This document shows, one piece after another, positions 37,611-45,964 of a stretch of 64,000 bases of DNA (position 1 is the stretch's first letter; the number at the start of each line of letters is the position of its first letter). The stretch comes from Bradyrhizobium genosp. SA-3 (GTDB lineage: Bacteria; Pseudomonadota; Alphaproteobacteria; Rhizobiales; Xanthobacteraceae): the NCBI RefSeq assembly GCF_004212635.1, contig NZ_PSRT01000018.1, positions 1 through 64,000 of the forward strand, written 5' to 3'. Position numbers and translations under genes: made by a program. The notes below the pieces were generated by a model. The model was not told where the DNA came from. It saw only the letters and a list, made by a program, of their open reading frames with translations, and ran no database searches.

Positions 37611-38369
37611 TCAGTGCGTGCCGGCACGATCTTCACAGGCAACGATATCCCGGGGAGACTTTCGATTTTCCTTATTCGGCGGGGAAAAGACAGCGAGGTA
37701 TCCGCCATCGCCTGCGAGCTGATATGTGGCGATCTCGCGATAACCGACGGCGCTCGCTTCGCAACGCAACTGCTCAATTGGCGTGCCATGTTCGGAGGTC
37801 GGACGCTCAAGGTCGACAATTCCGATCCGCGCGCCCGGTTTCAAGGCAGGCGCGAGATTATAGAGAAAGGCATAGGGTTGGGCGATCTCGTGATACATGT
37901 GCACGAGGATGGCGGCATCCAGCGAGGAGGCGGGCAGGCGTGGGTCGTGCGGTTCGCCCAGCGCTAATGTGACGTTTGTCAGTCGAAGACGCTCGACGCG
38001 CTTGGCGAGCTCGATGAGGTAATCTCGGGTGACGTCCTCAGCAATGACGGAGCCTTTGGAGGCGAGGAGGGGCGAGAGCCGAACCGTGTGGTAGCCACGG
38101 CCGGCGCCGATATCACCGACCGTCATGCCGGGCTTCAACACAAGACGCCGAGCAATCTCGCCGGTCTCATCCAGGGAGTCACGGTGCCTCTCGTCGGAGC
38201 GGCCTGGGCTGACAATCGGCGCAACCGGGCGCTGGGGCGAGGGGAACTCCGATGCCGAGACGCCTGATGGGGCCAGATAACCGATATCGGCCGCGTACGA
38301 GCAAGTTGGGCCCAGCACCGCAAGAAGCGAGGCTGCGCGAAATAGAGCGATCAAATGCCCGCCAAGCAT
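37611..38369 (-). CDS. Exported class I SAM-dependent methyltransferase
   Basis: 252 residues from ATG 38369, giving a signal peptide (MLGGHLIALFRAASLLAVLG then PTCSYA). The SAM-binding motif I is VGDIGAGRGYHTVRLSP (about residues 88-104), followed by DAAILVHMYHEIAQP and LKPGARIGIVDLERP. A secreted SAM methyltransferase is odd because SAM is cytoplasmic; the homologous group is nonetheless widespread in proteobacteria. It converges on the GT2 gene with no gap and follows the DoxX-like gene. Confidence 0.82.
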   Translation of the reverse strand: MLGGHLIALFRAASLLAVLGPTCSYAADIGYLAPSGVSASEFPSPQRPVAPIVSPGRSDERHRDSLDETGEIARRLVLKPGMTVGDIGAGRGYHTVRLSPLLASKGSVIAEDVTRDYLIELAKRVERLRLTNVTLALGEPHDPRLPASSLDAAILVHMYHEIAQPYAFLYNLAPALKPGARIGIVDLERPTSEHGTPIEQLRCEASAVGYREIATYQLAGDGGYLAVFSPPNKENRKSPRDIVACEDRAGTH

Positions 38370-38445
38370 CTCGTGCGGCTGGTCGGCTCTTGTGAGTTCA
38401 CGAGGTTGGCTCAACGTCGTCACTCTCTCACTCAAACGATCGCAA

Positions 38446-39102
38446 CTAGCCCGCCATGTGGAAAAACCCGCCGATTAATCCCTTCCCGTCGCGCACCGCA
38501 GGGATTTTGCGGCGCAACCAGGCATCAAGGCCAAGACTGCGGCCGGCGCCATCGAGTGTGAACAGGAACATCAGCATGGCCAAAAAGATGTACGTCCACG
38601 GCCACTCGGACGAATTGCCATACAGGCCGAGCCAGAGCTGCAACACATAGGCGATGGCCAGCACGCCCAGCAATCGCACCGCAAGCCCGAGCATCATCGA
38701 CCCAGCGAATGCCAGCTCAGCAACAAAGACGATTGGCCCAAAGATGGTCATGTTCGGGAGCACGACATCCTTCATGAAGCTGCGGTGAAACTCGAACGCC
38801 GCGTTGGTCGATTCCTGTTCGGTCCAGTATTGCAGACCGCCCGACAGAGGTAGCGGCAGCTTCCATAACATGCCCTGAAACCACATACAGCCGACCAGCA
38901 CCCGAACCAGCCAGATTCCGAGATGTCGGCCGGTACGTTGCTCCGAATCCTCCTGCCAATTTCGCAAGGCCACTGCAATGCTGGCGAACAGCAGCGCCCA
39001 GAACAGCGCCAGGATCAGATAGCGCCAGTTTCCGAGACTGAGATAGTCGCCCGTCATCGCACTCAGGAAATGACCGATATCGATGAAGGGATTTGTGGGC
39101 AT
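38446..39102 (-). CDS. DoxX/DoxD-like membrane protein
   Basis: 218 residues with four to five transmembrane helices: WRYLILALFWALLFASIAVAL, LGIWLVRVLVGCMWFQGMLW, VAELAFAGSMMLGLAVRLLG, and WTYIFLAMLMFLFTLDGAG. Helix 2 with GxxW and the C-terminal LDGAGRSLGLDAWL are typical of DoxX/thiosulfate:quinone oxidoreductase small-subunit-like proteins. ATG 39102 has GGAG upstream. It lies 76 bases before the exported methyltransferase, likely cotranscribed. Confidence 0.8.
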   Translation of the reverse strand: MPTNPFIDIGHFLSAMTGDYLSLGNWRYLILALFWALLFASIAVALRNWQEDSEQRTGRHLGIWLVRVLVGCMWFQGMLWKLPLPLSGGLQYWTEQESTNAAFEFHRSFMKDVVLPNMTIFGPIVFVAELAFAGSMMLGLAVRLLGVLAIAYVLQLWLGLYGNSSEWPWTYIFLAMLMFLFTLDGAGRSLGLDAWLRRKIPAVRDGKGLIGGFFHMAG

Positions 39103-39478
39103 AGGCGCATGCTCCGAAGCAGTGCACAGTAACTCCACAGTATCCGCGTCCGCAACTCCGTCTCGGCGTGCGCGGGTTCACTTCGCTGCGCTCTGTCTGT
39201 CGGAGCAACTGGCTGTAGCCAGCGCCTGAAACGCCTCATCCGCGAAGCCGAGACCAAGGGTGGCGATCCGCGTAGTCAGCTTCCAGCCGGAGATCAAGGC
39301 GCATATGAGGTTCGGCGTACTTCTGATAGTGGGCACGATAGCGGACCGCGCCAGAGGTCCAAGTTGGGGCCAGGTCCAGGTGCGGACGTCGTATTAGTGG
39401 CGTTTCGTGACGCGCCATGTGGGTTGTCGGCGCGATGCTCTAGGCTTACCCTCAGTGCTCGTTCAAGGGGACGACGAC
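39103..39478. other. Region without recognised gene
   Basis: 376 bases upstream of the DoxX-like gene and before the isochorismatase remnant. Short frames occur on both strands but none has homology, a good ribosome site or coding character. It should contain the leftward promoter of the DoxX-methyltransferase pair. Confidence 0.4.
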
Positions 39479-39751
39479 ATGCGATCATCCGGGCAGATCG
39501 TTATCGAAGCGAAGCCTGAGGCTCTTTCCATCAACCCAACACAGAGCGCCGTCATCGTTGTCGTTATGCAGAATGACTTCGGCTCTGAGGGCGGGATGTT
39601 CGCGCTTGCGGGCGTCGACATTTCCGGCATCCGGAACGCCATTGCGCCCAAAGCTCGCGACTTGGCTGCAGCGCGGCATGCCGGCATCAGCATTATTTGC
39701 TTGAAAATGGGTTTCCGACCGGATCTTTCGCGATCAGCCACTATTTTGTGA
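39479..39751 (+). pseudogene. Isochorismatase-family hydrolase, N-terminal remnant
   Basis: 90 residues from ATG 39479 (AAGGGGA upstream). They match the start of cysteine hydrolases such as the biuret/RutB group: SINPTQSAVIVVVMQNDFGS, then GGMFALAGVDISGIRNAIA. The catalytic Asp of VDMQNDF is Val here, and the protein stops after GFRPDLS, less than half the usual length of about 220. The catalytic Lys and Cys regions are missing. The sequence then runs into a permease remnant, so this is a deletion junction. Confidence 0.8.
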
Positions 39752-39782
39752 TGGACTGGGCCGCGGTGTGGCCCGCCACGCC

Positions 39783-39935
39783 AAGGTGACTGAAGCATCG
39801 ATCGCACTCAACTACACCACCGTGTTGAATATCGCCGTTCTCGCGCTAGCAACTGCGCTTGTCTGGAGATTTCTAAGGACCGGCGGTCCGGCAATGCTGC
39901 GCATGATGAACGAGCCAAGCCATCGGGCTACTTAG
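39783..39935 (+). pseudogene. Permease, C-terminal remnant
   Basis: An open frame without start encodes VTEASIALNYTTVLNIAVLA, then ATALVWRFLRTGGPAMLRMM and ends at TAG 39933-39935. This is the last transmembrane helix and tail of a DUF318-like heavy-metal-associated permease, recalled from similar rhizobial proteins that precede Met-rich small genes. Everything upstream has been lost at the junction with the isochorismatase fragment. Confidence 0.6.
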
Positions 39936-39947
39936 GGAGTGTGAGGC

Positions 39948-40073
39948 ATGATGGATGGCATGATGAACATGATGGGTGGCATGGGTTGGGGGATGGGTCT
40001 GATCGGAGTACTCATCCTCATCCTTCTCATTCTCGGCATTGCGGCGCTCGTTAAATACCTCTCGGGACCGTAA
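39948..40073 (+). CDS. Small Met-rich membrane protein
   Basis: 41 residues: a Met/Gly-rich head (MMDGMMNMMGGMGWGMG) and one transmembrane helix (LIGVLILILLILGIAALV). GGGAGTG upstream serves as ribosome site. It follows the permease remnant by 12 bases and precedes the multicopper oxidase cluster. Such peptides are frequent in copper or silver resistance loci. Metal contact through Met is inferred. Confidence 0.65.
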   Translation: MMDGMMNMMGGMGWGMGLIGVLILILLILGIAALVKYLSGP

Positions 40074-40215
40074 GCAGCGCGCAGATGGAGATCGAAAGCC
40101 AGCCTGTTACTGGCAGGATATCGGGCTCACAAACCCGTGAACTGCAGCGCCGGTTGATCTTGCGGCTCCCGCCAATGGCCTAGCTATTCTCGGCGCTGGT
40201 CGTTATCTTAGTCGC

Positions 40216-40563
40216 ATGTCGGAGAAGCTCGGCCGCGTCATGAGACTGGCACTGGCCCTCACGTTCATCGTGGGGCTGGTTCCGCATGGCATACGTGCTG
40301 CGCATGCTGACGTGAGCATGGTCATGGCTGCCGCGACCGATATGCCGATGAAAGGCAAATGTCACGGCTGCGGCGACGATCAGAAGGCCATGACGGCCGC
40401 GGCATGCTCCGCCTTTTGCGGAAGTTTCGTGGCCTTGCCCGTCTTTGGACCGCTGTTTGAGCTATCCTCGGTCGAGACGGCGCGAGATTGCTTCAGCCCA
40501 ATTCTTGCGGGGCATACGATCCCGCCTGACCCGTATCCTCCCAGACCTGCCGTCCTGAACTAA
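40216..40563 (+). CDS. Small secreted Cys/Met-rich protein (DUF2946-like)
   Basis: 115 residues with a signal-like N-terminus (MRLALALTFIVGLVPHGIRA if started at the internal ATG 40240). DMPMKGKCHGCGDDQKAM carries a CxxC, and two further Cys lie in AACSAFCGS. The tail is Pro-rich. Proteins of this layout sit before multicopper oxidase genes in proteobacteria and probably bind copper in the periplasm. The start is uncertain since neither ATG has a clear ribosome site. Confidence 0.65.
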   Translation: MSEKLGRVMRLALALTFIVGLVPHGIRAAHADVSMVMAAATDMPMKGKCHGCGDDQKAMTAAACSAFCGSFVALPVFGPLFELSSVETARDCFSPILAGHTIPPDPYPPRPAVLN

Positions 40564-40688
40564 AGGCGCATCGCTGGTCGCGATGTGACCTTTGGCGCGC
40601 ACGATGCCCACCGCATCGACAGCGTATCGTGATGACGCACGTGGGCTCTTGGCCACGGGCATCGGATCAACGTCCAGGATCGGCTTTC

Positions 40689-42119
40689 ATGCATTCCGAT
40701 TTGAGTCCGACGATCAGTCGCCGCGCACTGCTGCTAGGCGGTACCGCAGTTGCGGCCTCCGCCCTGTTCCCGGGAATACCGCGAGCCGCACCGGTGGAAC
40801 CCAAGGTTATTGAGCTCTCCGCGGCGCCCGGTCGCGTGTCCCTCGTTGGCTCGCCTGACACGGAAACAAATGTCTGGTGTTACGGGAATCGCATCCCTGG
40901 TCCCGACATCCGGCTCCGCCAAGGCGAGCCCGTTCGGTTGGTGGTGCGAAACCAGTTACCGGAAGATACGACCGTCCACTGGCACGGCATACGTCTGCCG
41001 AATGCCATGGACGGCGTTCCCGGCCTCACGCAGCCGCCGATCAAGCCTGGCGAAAGCTTCACATACGAATTCACGCCGCCCGACGCCGGCACGTTCTGGT
41101 ACCATCCGCATGCCGATAGTCTGCAGCAACTGGGGCGCGGCCTGGCCGGAGCTCTGATCATTGAAGAGCCGGAACCCGTACCGGTCGACCGCGACGTTGT
41201 CTGGGTGTTGAGCGACTGGCGGCTCAAATCTGACGCGCAAATCGCGTCTGGATTCGGCAACGGCATGGAAGCCGCCATGTCCGGCCGCGTCGGCAACACC
41301 GTCACGGTGAACGGTGTGGTGTCCGAAGAGGAGTCAGTACGGGCAGGGGAGCGCATTCGCCTGCGTCTCATCAACACCTCGCTCGCTCGCATCATGTCCC
41401 TGCGCTTCGAGGGCCATCGTCCGACAATCGTCGCGATCGACGGCCAGCCCTGCGAACCGCATGAGCCGGACAATGGTCGCCTGCTTCTTGCTCCCGCAAT
41501 GCGCGTCGACCTCATCCTCGATATGCAGGGTGAACCGGGACGGCGATACCGCGTGGTCGACGATTTCTACGACGACCTGTCCTATTGGCTCACTCAACTC
41601 GCTTACAAAGACGAGCCGCCACTCCGCGCGCATCGCCTCGATTCACCGCTCCGTTTGCCACGCAATCCTTTGCCAGAGCCGGACTTGACCGCCGCCGAAC
41701 GGCGCCAACTGCTGCTGCAGGGCGGCATGATGGGTGGCGGCGGCATGATGGGGATGGGCGGAATGATGGGCATGGGCAACAAAGCCAACTGGTCCATCAA
41801 TGGTCATTCGATGACAGGCGACGGTCACGCCGGGATGCCGCCGCTGTTTACGCTCCGGCGCGGACGAAGCTGCGTGCTGTCGATGCGCAACGAGACCGCT
41901 TGGTGGCATCCGATGCACCTCCACGGGCACAGTTTCCGCGTCCTGAGCCGCAACGGCGCACCGGTGCCGCACCGGCAGTGGGCCGATACCGTTCTCGTAC
42001 GGCCGAAAGAGACGGTCGAGATCGCTTTTGTCGCCGACAATCCCGGCGACTGGATGCTGCATTGCCATGTCACCGACCACCAGGCGTCAGGAATGATGAC
42101 GGTGCTACGCGTTGCATGA
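40689..42119 (+). CDS. Multicopper oxidase (CueO/CopA type)
   Basis: 476 residues with a Tat signal (SRRALLLGGTAVAASALFPG). Copper ligands are all present: TTVHWHGIRLPNAMDG and FWYHPHAD in domain 1, then WWHPMHLHGHSF and MLHCHVTDHQASGMM for T1/T2/T3 sites. A Met/Gly insert (GGMMGGGGMMGMGGMMGMG, about residues 352-371) resembles the Met-rich substrate-binding region of CueO. It likely oxidises Cu(I) to Cu(II) in the periplasm. It starts the copper-handling run. Confidence 0.92.
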   Translation: MHSDLSPTISRRALLLGGTAVAASALFPGIPRAAPVEPKVIELSAAPGRVSLVGSPDTETNVWCYGNRIPGPDIRLRQGEPVRLVVRNQLPEDTTVHWHGIRLPNAMDGVPGLTQPPIKPGESFTYEFTPPDAGTFWYHPHADSLQQLGRGLAGALIIEEPEPVPVDRDVVWVLSDWRLKSDAQIASGFGNGMEAAMSGRVGNTVTVNGVVSEEESVRAGERIRLRLINTSLARIMSLRFEGHRPTIVAIDGQPCEPHEPDNGRLLLAPAMRVDLILDMQGEPGRRYRVVDDFYDDLSYWLTQLAYKDEPPLRAHRLDSPLRLPRNPLPEPDLTAAERRQLLLQGGMMGGGGMMGMGGMMGMGNKANWSINGHSMTGDGHAGMPPLFTLRRGRSCVLSMRNETAWWHPMHLHGHSFRVLSRNGAPVPHRQWADTVLVRPKETVEIAFVADNPGDWMLHCHVTDHQASGMMTVLRVA

Positions 42120-42149
42120 GCAACCCGATCTTTGCAAAGGAGAAACGAC

Positions 42150-42593
42150 ATGAATAGGCGGACATTCTTCCTTGGTACTGCGCTAACGACGCTCGTGCTG
42201 CCGCTGCCAGTGTTTGCCGCTCCGACCCAGGCGGCCTTGTACAAGAATCCGCAATGCAGCTGCTGCGAGGGCTATGCCGCGTATCTTCGGCAGAACGGCT
42301 TTGCCGTTGACGTGAAGCCCACCAACGATCTCGCCGAGATCAGCCAAAATGCCGGCGTGCCAGCGAAATATCAAGGCTGTCACACGATGCTTGTCGGCAG
42401 CTACGTGGTCGATGGGCATGTTCCGGTGGAGGTGGTCCGTAAGCTTCTGACCGAGCGGCCGCCGATTGCGGGGATCACCCTTCCCGGGATGCCGACCGGC
42501 TCCCCCGGCATGACCGGCCCGAAGACGCAGAAATTCGTTATCTACGCCGTGACTAAGGATGACAAGGCACCGACCGTCTACGCCACCGTGTAG
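42150..42593 (+). CDS. DUF411 periplasmic metal-binding protein (CopG-like)
   Basis: 147 residues with a signal peptide (MNRRTFFLGTALTTLVLPLP). The DUF411 core is KNPQCSCCEGYAAYLRQNGF, with CSCC, followed by VPAKYQGCHTMLVGSYVVDGHVPVE. CopG-like proteins bind copper and are linked with CopA/CueO. AAAGGAGA gives the ribosome site, 30 bases after the multicopper oxidase, so cotranscription is likely. Confidence 0.88.
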   Translation: MNRRTFFLGTALTTLVLPLPVFAAPTQAALYKNPQCSCCEGYAAYLRQNGFAVDVKPTNDLAEISQNAGVPAKYQGCHTMLVGSYVVDGHVPVEVVRKLLTERPPIAGITLPGMPTGSPGMTGPKTQKFVIYAVTKDDKAPTVYATV

Positions 42594-42708
42594 CCAGTCG
42601 GTAGCGGGCGAGGTCGGCCCGCATCGCCCCACAAGCACGTTGGCCAACGATCGTCCCCAAACGGCTTGTGGATGCGATCCTGCCATCGATCGGAAAGGTT
42701 GAGCAGCA

Positions 42709-43413
42709 ATGATGCTTGTCCCCTGTATCGGCCGGATTCAGTCCGCGATCGCTGTCGCAATCGCACTCGCAGCGGCCACTCAATTGGCCGTTGCTCAGGA
42801 GCCAGCGAAAAAGGTGGTCCTGCATAACAGCCCAAGACCTGTCGCCGCTGTTCAGTTCAGTGATGAGGAAGGCCGACCGCGAAGTCTGGCTGACTTCAAA
42901 GGAAAGGTCGTGGTCCTCAATCTCTGGGCCACCTGGTGCGTGCCCTGCCGAAAGGAAATGCCCGCGCTCGATCGGCTGCAAGCGGCCTTGGGCGGGGCCG
43001 AGCTCGAAGTTGTACCTCTCTCGGTGGATCGCGGCGGGCACGAAGCCGTCCGCAAGTTCTACTCCGAGGTCACCATTCGCAACCTTGCCGTTTACACCGA
43101 CCCTTCCGGGCAGGCGTTGCGTGCTGTAGGCGCGATCGGCTTGCCGACGACGCTCATTATCGATCGCGCTGGCCAGGAAGTCGGGCGCGCGCTTGGCCCG
43201 GCCGAGTGGGATTCCCCAGAAATCGCCGACACGCTCCGAGCCGTCATGACCAATACCGGCGATCGCTTCGCTCAGCGGCAAGACCCTGATCGATTGCACG
43301 CGTCGCTCGGCCTGCTCCGGCGTGTGTTCGACTGGCTGATGTCGCCCATTAACGAAGTGATCCTCAATAGAGAAACAGCTGATGACTCCTCAGACGAAAA
43401 TAAGAGCAGATGA
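42709..43413 (+). CDS. TlpA-like thiol-disulfide redoxin
   Basis: 234 residues with a signal peptide ending AVAQ. A thioredoxin fold follows with the CVPC active site in NLWATWCVPCRKEMPALDRLQ (about residues 72-92). The cis-Pro region is GLPTTLIIDRAGQEVGRALG. It probably reduces periplasmic thiols needed for copper insertion. The C-terminal 50 residues (RVFDWLMSPINEV) go beyond the core. It overlaps the next gene by 32 bases. Confidence 0.88.
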   Translation: MMLVPCIGRIQSAIAVAIALAAATQLAVAQEPAKKVVLHNSPRPVAAVQFSDEEGRPRSLADFKGKVVVLNLWATWCVPCRKEMPALDRLQAALGGAELEVVPLSVDRGGHEAVRKFYSEVTIRNLAVYTDPSGQALRAVGAIGLPTTLIIDRAGQEVGRALGPAEWDSPEIADTLRAVMTNTGDRFAQRQDPDRLHASLGLLRRVFDWLMSPINEVILNRETADDSSDENKSR

Positions 43414-43825
43414 TATCTCTGCTGTACGCGCGTGGCGGCCCTGGCGTTATCTTGGGGAGCGGCGCGCACTGGTTATCCTCGCGGTTATCGCCGTGATCGT
43501 CGGCACCGCGTTCGGATGGAACTGGCTCGTGGCTGCCGGTATTGCGCCCGTCCTGCTGAGCGTACTGCCATGCTTGGTGATGTGCGGGCTCGGTCTGTGC
43601 ATGAACCGCCTGATCGGCCGCTCTTGCGCAACCTCCACATCACAAAGCGCAGCGAATGTCGGCTGGCAGGCAACGAATTCTCCGGTCCTTGACCAGGCAA
43701 CGGCAGATGTCGCTCAGGGTCGGGGTCCAGACCGAAATCCTGGGGACGCCGCCGAAAGAACGCGCGGCGAGCCTGCGGAAATCGGAAACCGACGAAAGGA
43801 GACCGAACATGCAATCAACCGCTAG
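43382..43825 (+). CDS. Small membrane protein of copper cluster
   Basis: 147 residues with two hydrophobic helices: ALVILAVIAVIVGTAFGWNWL and AAGIAPVLLSVLPCLVMCGLG. The latter ends in CLVMCGLGLCMN, a triple-Cys motif at the membrane face, then RSCATS. The remainder is a polar tail. I recall similar conserved uncharacterised proteins from rhizobial copper or mercury regions. It overlaps the TlpA-like gene and, by 17 bases, the next gene. Confidence 0.7.
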   Translation: MTPQTKIRADDISAVRAWRPWRYLGERRALVILAVIAVIVGTAFGWNWLVAAGIAPVLLSVLPCLVMCGLGLCMNRLIGRSCATSTSQSAANVGWQATNSPVLDQATADVAQGRGPDRNPGDAAERTRGEPAEIGNRRKETEHAINR

Positions 43826-44072
43826 AACTCTGCTTGTATTCGCCGCGTTCTTGGTCGCCGCAGTGACCATGGCTCCGGCTCTCTATGCCGACGATCACGC
43901 CTCGTCCAGCTCCACGACGATGGTCGGAATGATGGGTCGGGGGAGCGGAATGATGGAACGGATAGGGATGATGAACCATTGCGGCGCGATGATGGGCAGA
44001 GATGACAGCAGTGGCCGACCCAACGACCAGTGGCGCGCTCCTCGATCGCCGGATGCCAAGGCCAAACAGTAG
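43809..44072 (+). CDS. Small secreted Met/His protein
   Basis: 87 residues with a signal peptide (LLVFAAFLVAAVTMAPALYA). Then a Ser-rich stretch and MVGMMGRGSGMMERIGMMNH, carrying paired Met residues, and CGAMMGRDD. The mature part of about 58 residues has no fold signature; paired Met and a Cys suit Cu(I) binding. AAGGAGACC precedes the ATG. The SCO gene follows after six bases. Confidence 0.75.
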   Translation: MQSTARTLLVFAAFLVAAVTMAPALYADDHASSSSTTMVGMMGRGSGMMERIGMMNHCGAMMGRDDSSGRPNDQWRAPRSPDAKAKQ

Positions 44073-44078
44073 CCGTCG

Positions 44079-44696
44079 ATGAAGACACGAACCAGACGCC
44101 TGACCATCATAGCTCTTGTTGCGGCCGCCGGCGCGATCGCGCTGGCTGAGGCATGGTTTGTGGCGACTCCGTATCCGAAGGTCGTCACGTCTGGCACGGC
44201 AGCGATTGGCGGGCCGTTCACGCTGGTAACGACCGACGGCAAGACAGTGAGCGATGAGACCTACCGCGGCAAGTGGCTTCTGATCTACTTCGGCTACACC
44301 TTCTGTCCGGATGCGTGTCCGACCGCGCTCACCAACATGAGTGCGGCCTTGGAAAAGCTTGGCCCAAATGCCAGCGAGCTCCAACCGCTCTTTGTCACGG
44401 TCGACCCCCAGCGCGACACCCCTGTCGTCATGACTGATTACCTGAAGTCCTTTGATTCTCGCATTGTCGGCCTGACTGGAAACCAGGCGCAGATCGACGG
44501 CGTGCTGAGGGCATATCGCGTGTACGCCGAAGCGCAGAAATCCGAAGTGGATTACGCCGATTATCCGGTCTCGCACAGCGCGTACCTCTATCTGATGGAT
44601 CCACAGGGGCGATTCGCGAATGTGATCCAGAGCAGCGAAGGTGGAGATGAGATCGCTGCTTGGCTGCGCAAGCAAATGGTCCACAAGAACGGATAG
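44079..44696 (+). CDS. SCO1/SenC family copper chaperone
   Basis: 205 residues. An N-terminal membrane anchor (IIALVAAAGAIALAEAWFVA) leads to a thioredoxin-like domain with the copper-binding Cx3C in YFGYTFCPDACPTALTNM (about residues 67-84). The distal His is in DYPVSHSAYLYLMDP. SCO proteins deliver copper to the CuA site of cytochrome oxidase or keep its Cys reduced. It precedes the PCu(A)C gene by eight bases, the classic partner. Confidence 0.94.
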   Translation: MKTRTRRLTIIALVAAAGAIALAEAWFVATPYPKVVTSGTAAIGGPFTLVTTDGKTVSDETYRGKWLLIYFGYTFCPDACPTALTNMSAALEKLGPNASELQPLFVTVDPQRDTPVVMTDYLKSFDSRIVGLTGNQAQIDGVLRAYRVYAEAQKSEVDYADYPVSHSAYLYLMDPQGRFANVIQSSEGGDEIAAWLRKQMVHKNG

Positions 44697-44704
44697 GACG
44701 ACTG

Positions 44705-45214
44705 ATGAAACAACCAATCAAGCCGATCTTGAGCATCGCATTCGTTTTGGCAGCCAGCGTTCAGGTTAACGCGCAAATGTCAGGTTCGAGCTCAATCGTA
44801 GTCGAGCGACCTTGGGCGCGAGCGACGCCCGGCGGAGCCAAGACCGGCGCAACATACCTTACATTGATCAATAACGGCGAATCCCCAGACCAGTTGTTGG
44901 GCGCGACGACGCCGATTGCGGACAAGGTTCAGTTTCACAGCACCACAGAAGAGAATGGCATGTCCCGTATGCGCGAAATGCCCGTCGTCGATCTGGTACC
45001 TCATGCAAAGACCAAATTCGATCCGGGCGGCATGCACATTATGCTCGTCGACTTGAAGCAGCCGCTCAAAGAAGGTCAGACTTTCTCTCTAAGTTTGACG
45101 TTTGCCAAGGCGGGCAAAGTCGACGTCACGGTTCCGGTTGCGAAGGTCGGCGCCATGCGGCCCAGTGACATGGCTCCCATGATGCATCATCACGACGACA
45201 CGATGAAAGAATGA
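44705..45214 (+). CDS. PCu(A)C periplasmic copper chaperone
   Basis: 169 residues with a signal peptide (IKPILSIAFVLAASVQVNAQ). The DUF461 copper site is complete: FHSTTEENGMSRMREM and, after about twenty residues, DPGGMHIMLVDLKQPLKEG. A C-terminal MAPMMHHHDDTMKE tail adds His/Met ligands. The protein hands Cu(I) to SCO or CuA. Start ATG 44705; the frame is open further upstream over the SCO gene without homology. Confidence 0.93.
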   Translation: MKQPIKPILSIAFVLAASVQVNAQMSGSSSIVVERPWARATPGGAKTGATYLTLINNGESPDQLLGATTPIADKVQFHSTTEENGMSRMREMPVVDLVPHAKTKFDPGGMHIMLVDLKQPLKEGQTFSLSLTFAKAGKVDVTVPVAKVGAMRPSDMAPMMHHHDDTMKE

Positions 45215-45325
45215 GGTTGGTTGAGCTTGAGCCGATGATGCGGCCTCCAGCGAACCGGCAATCTGTCGCCCAAGGATCAGTGAAATAGCGTCTTCAGGAC
45301 GACCGCGATGCGACAGGGAGGAGAG

Positions 45326-45905
45326 ATGAGTAACCACAGCGCGCCACCACGGCGGTGGAAACTGGTGGGCTGGGTGCTTCTGCCGCTAGTCCTGCTGATC
45401 GCGGGCGGCACCTGGTTCGCATCCGAGCGCAATGCTCTGCAGCTGCGAGGCGGGCTCAACGATCGTATCGGTGTTCCGCAACACGAATTCGAACAGCGCG
45501 TGCGCAGCTACATTCTGGAGCATCCCGAGATCATCGCAGAAGCGATCAATCGCCTCGAGGCGCAACGCGGCGAGCAGGCCGCCAACGAAGCCGAGGCGGC
45601 TCTGAAGGCGCATGCCGACGAGGTATTCCATGATCCAAGCAGTCCCGTTGGCGGAAATCCGGACGGCAATGCCACGGTCGCCGAGTTCTTCGACTACAAT
45701 TGCCCGTATTGCCGCATGATGGCCCCGTTGATGGAGCAAGCCGAGTCGGCCGACCCGCAGCTTCAGGCTCGCGCAAGCGCTGCACATCACTGGCACGCCC
45801 GGCTTCGCGATCGGCGATAAGATCACCACGGGCGCAATGGACGTGAAAGCCCTCCAGGCGCTAACGGCGGAGGCGAGGAGCAAAGAGACCACTGCAAAGC
45901 AATAG
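45326..45905 (+). pseudogene. DsbA-family thioredoxin, internal deletion and frameshift
   Basis: The N-terminal 151 residues read as a Com1/ScsC-like DsbA: one membrane anchor, LEHPEIIAEAINRLEAQ and the active site EFFDYNCPYCRMMAP. The reading stays in frame to about ADPQL (45770), then becomes out of register. In another frame from about 45777 the family C-terminus appears (ALHITGTPGFAIGD, cis-Pro loop) and ends at TAG 45903. Some 60-70 residues usual between these parts are missing. A single deletion explains both, so the gene is probably dead. Confidence 0.8.
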
Positions 45906-45964
45906 CGATCGGCATTGAGCTGTGAGCAGAGCACATCCGATGATTATTGGGAGCGAATGTCGCT

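Noticed and set aside
39752..39782. A stop-free join of isochorismatase and permease as one fusion gene
   Set aside because: The two parts are in different frames and each is truncated; a deletion scar is the simpler reading.
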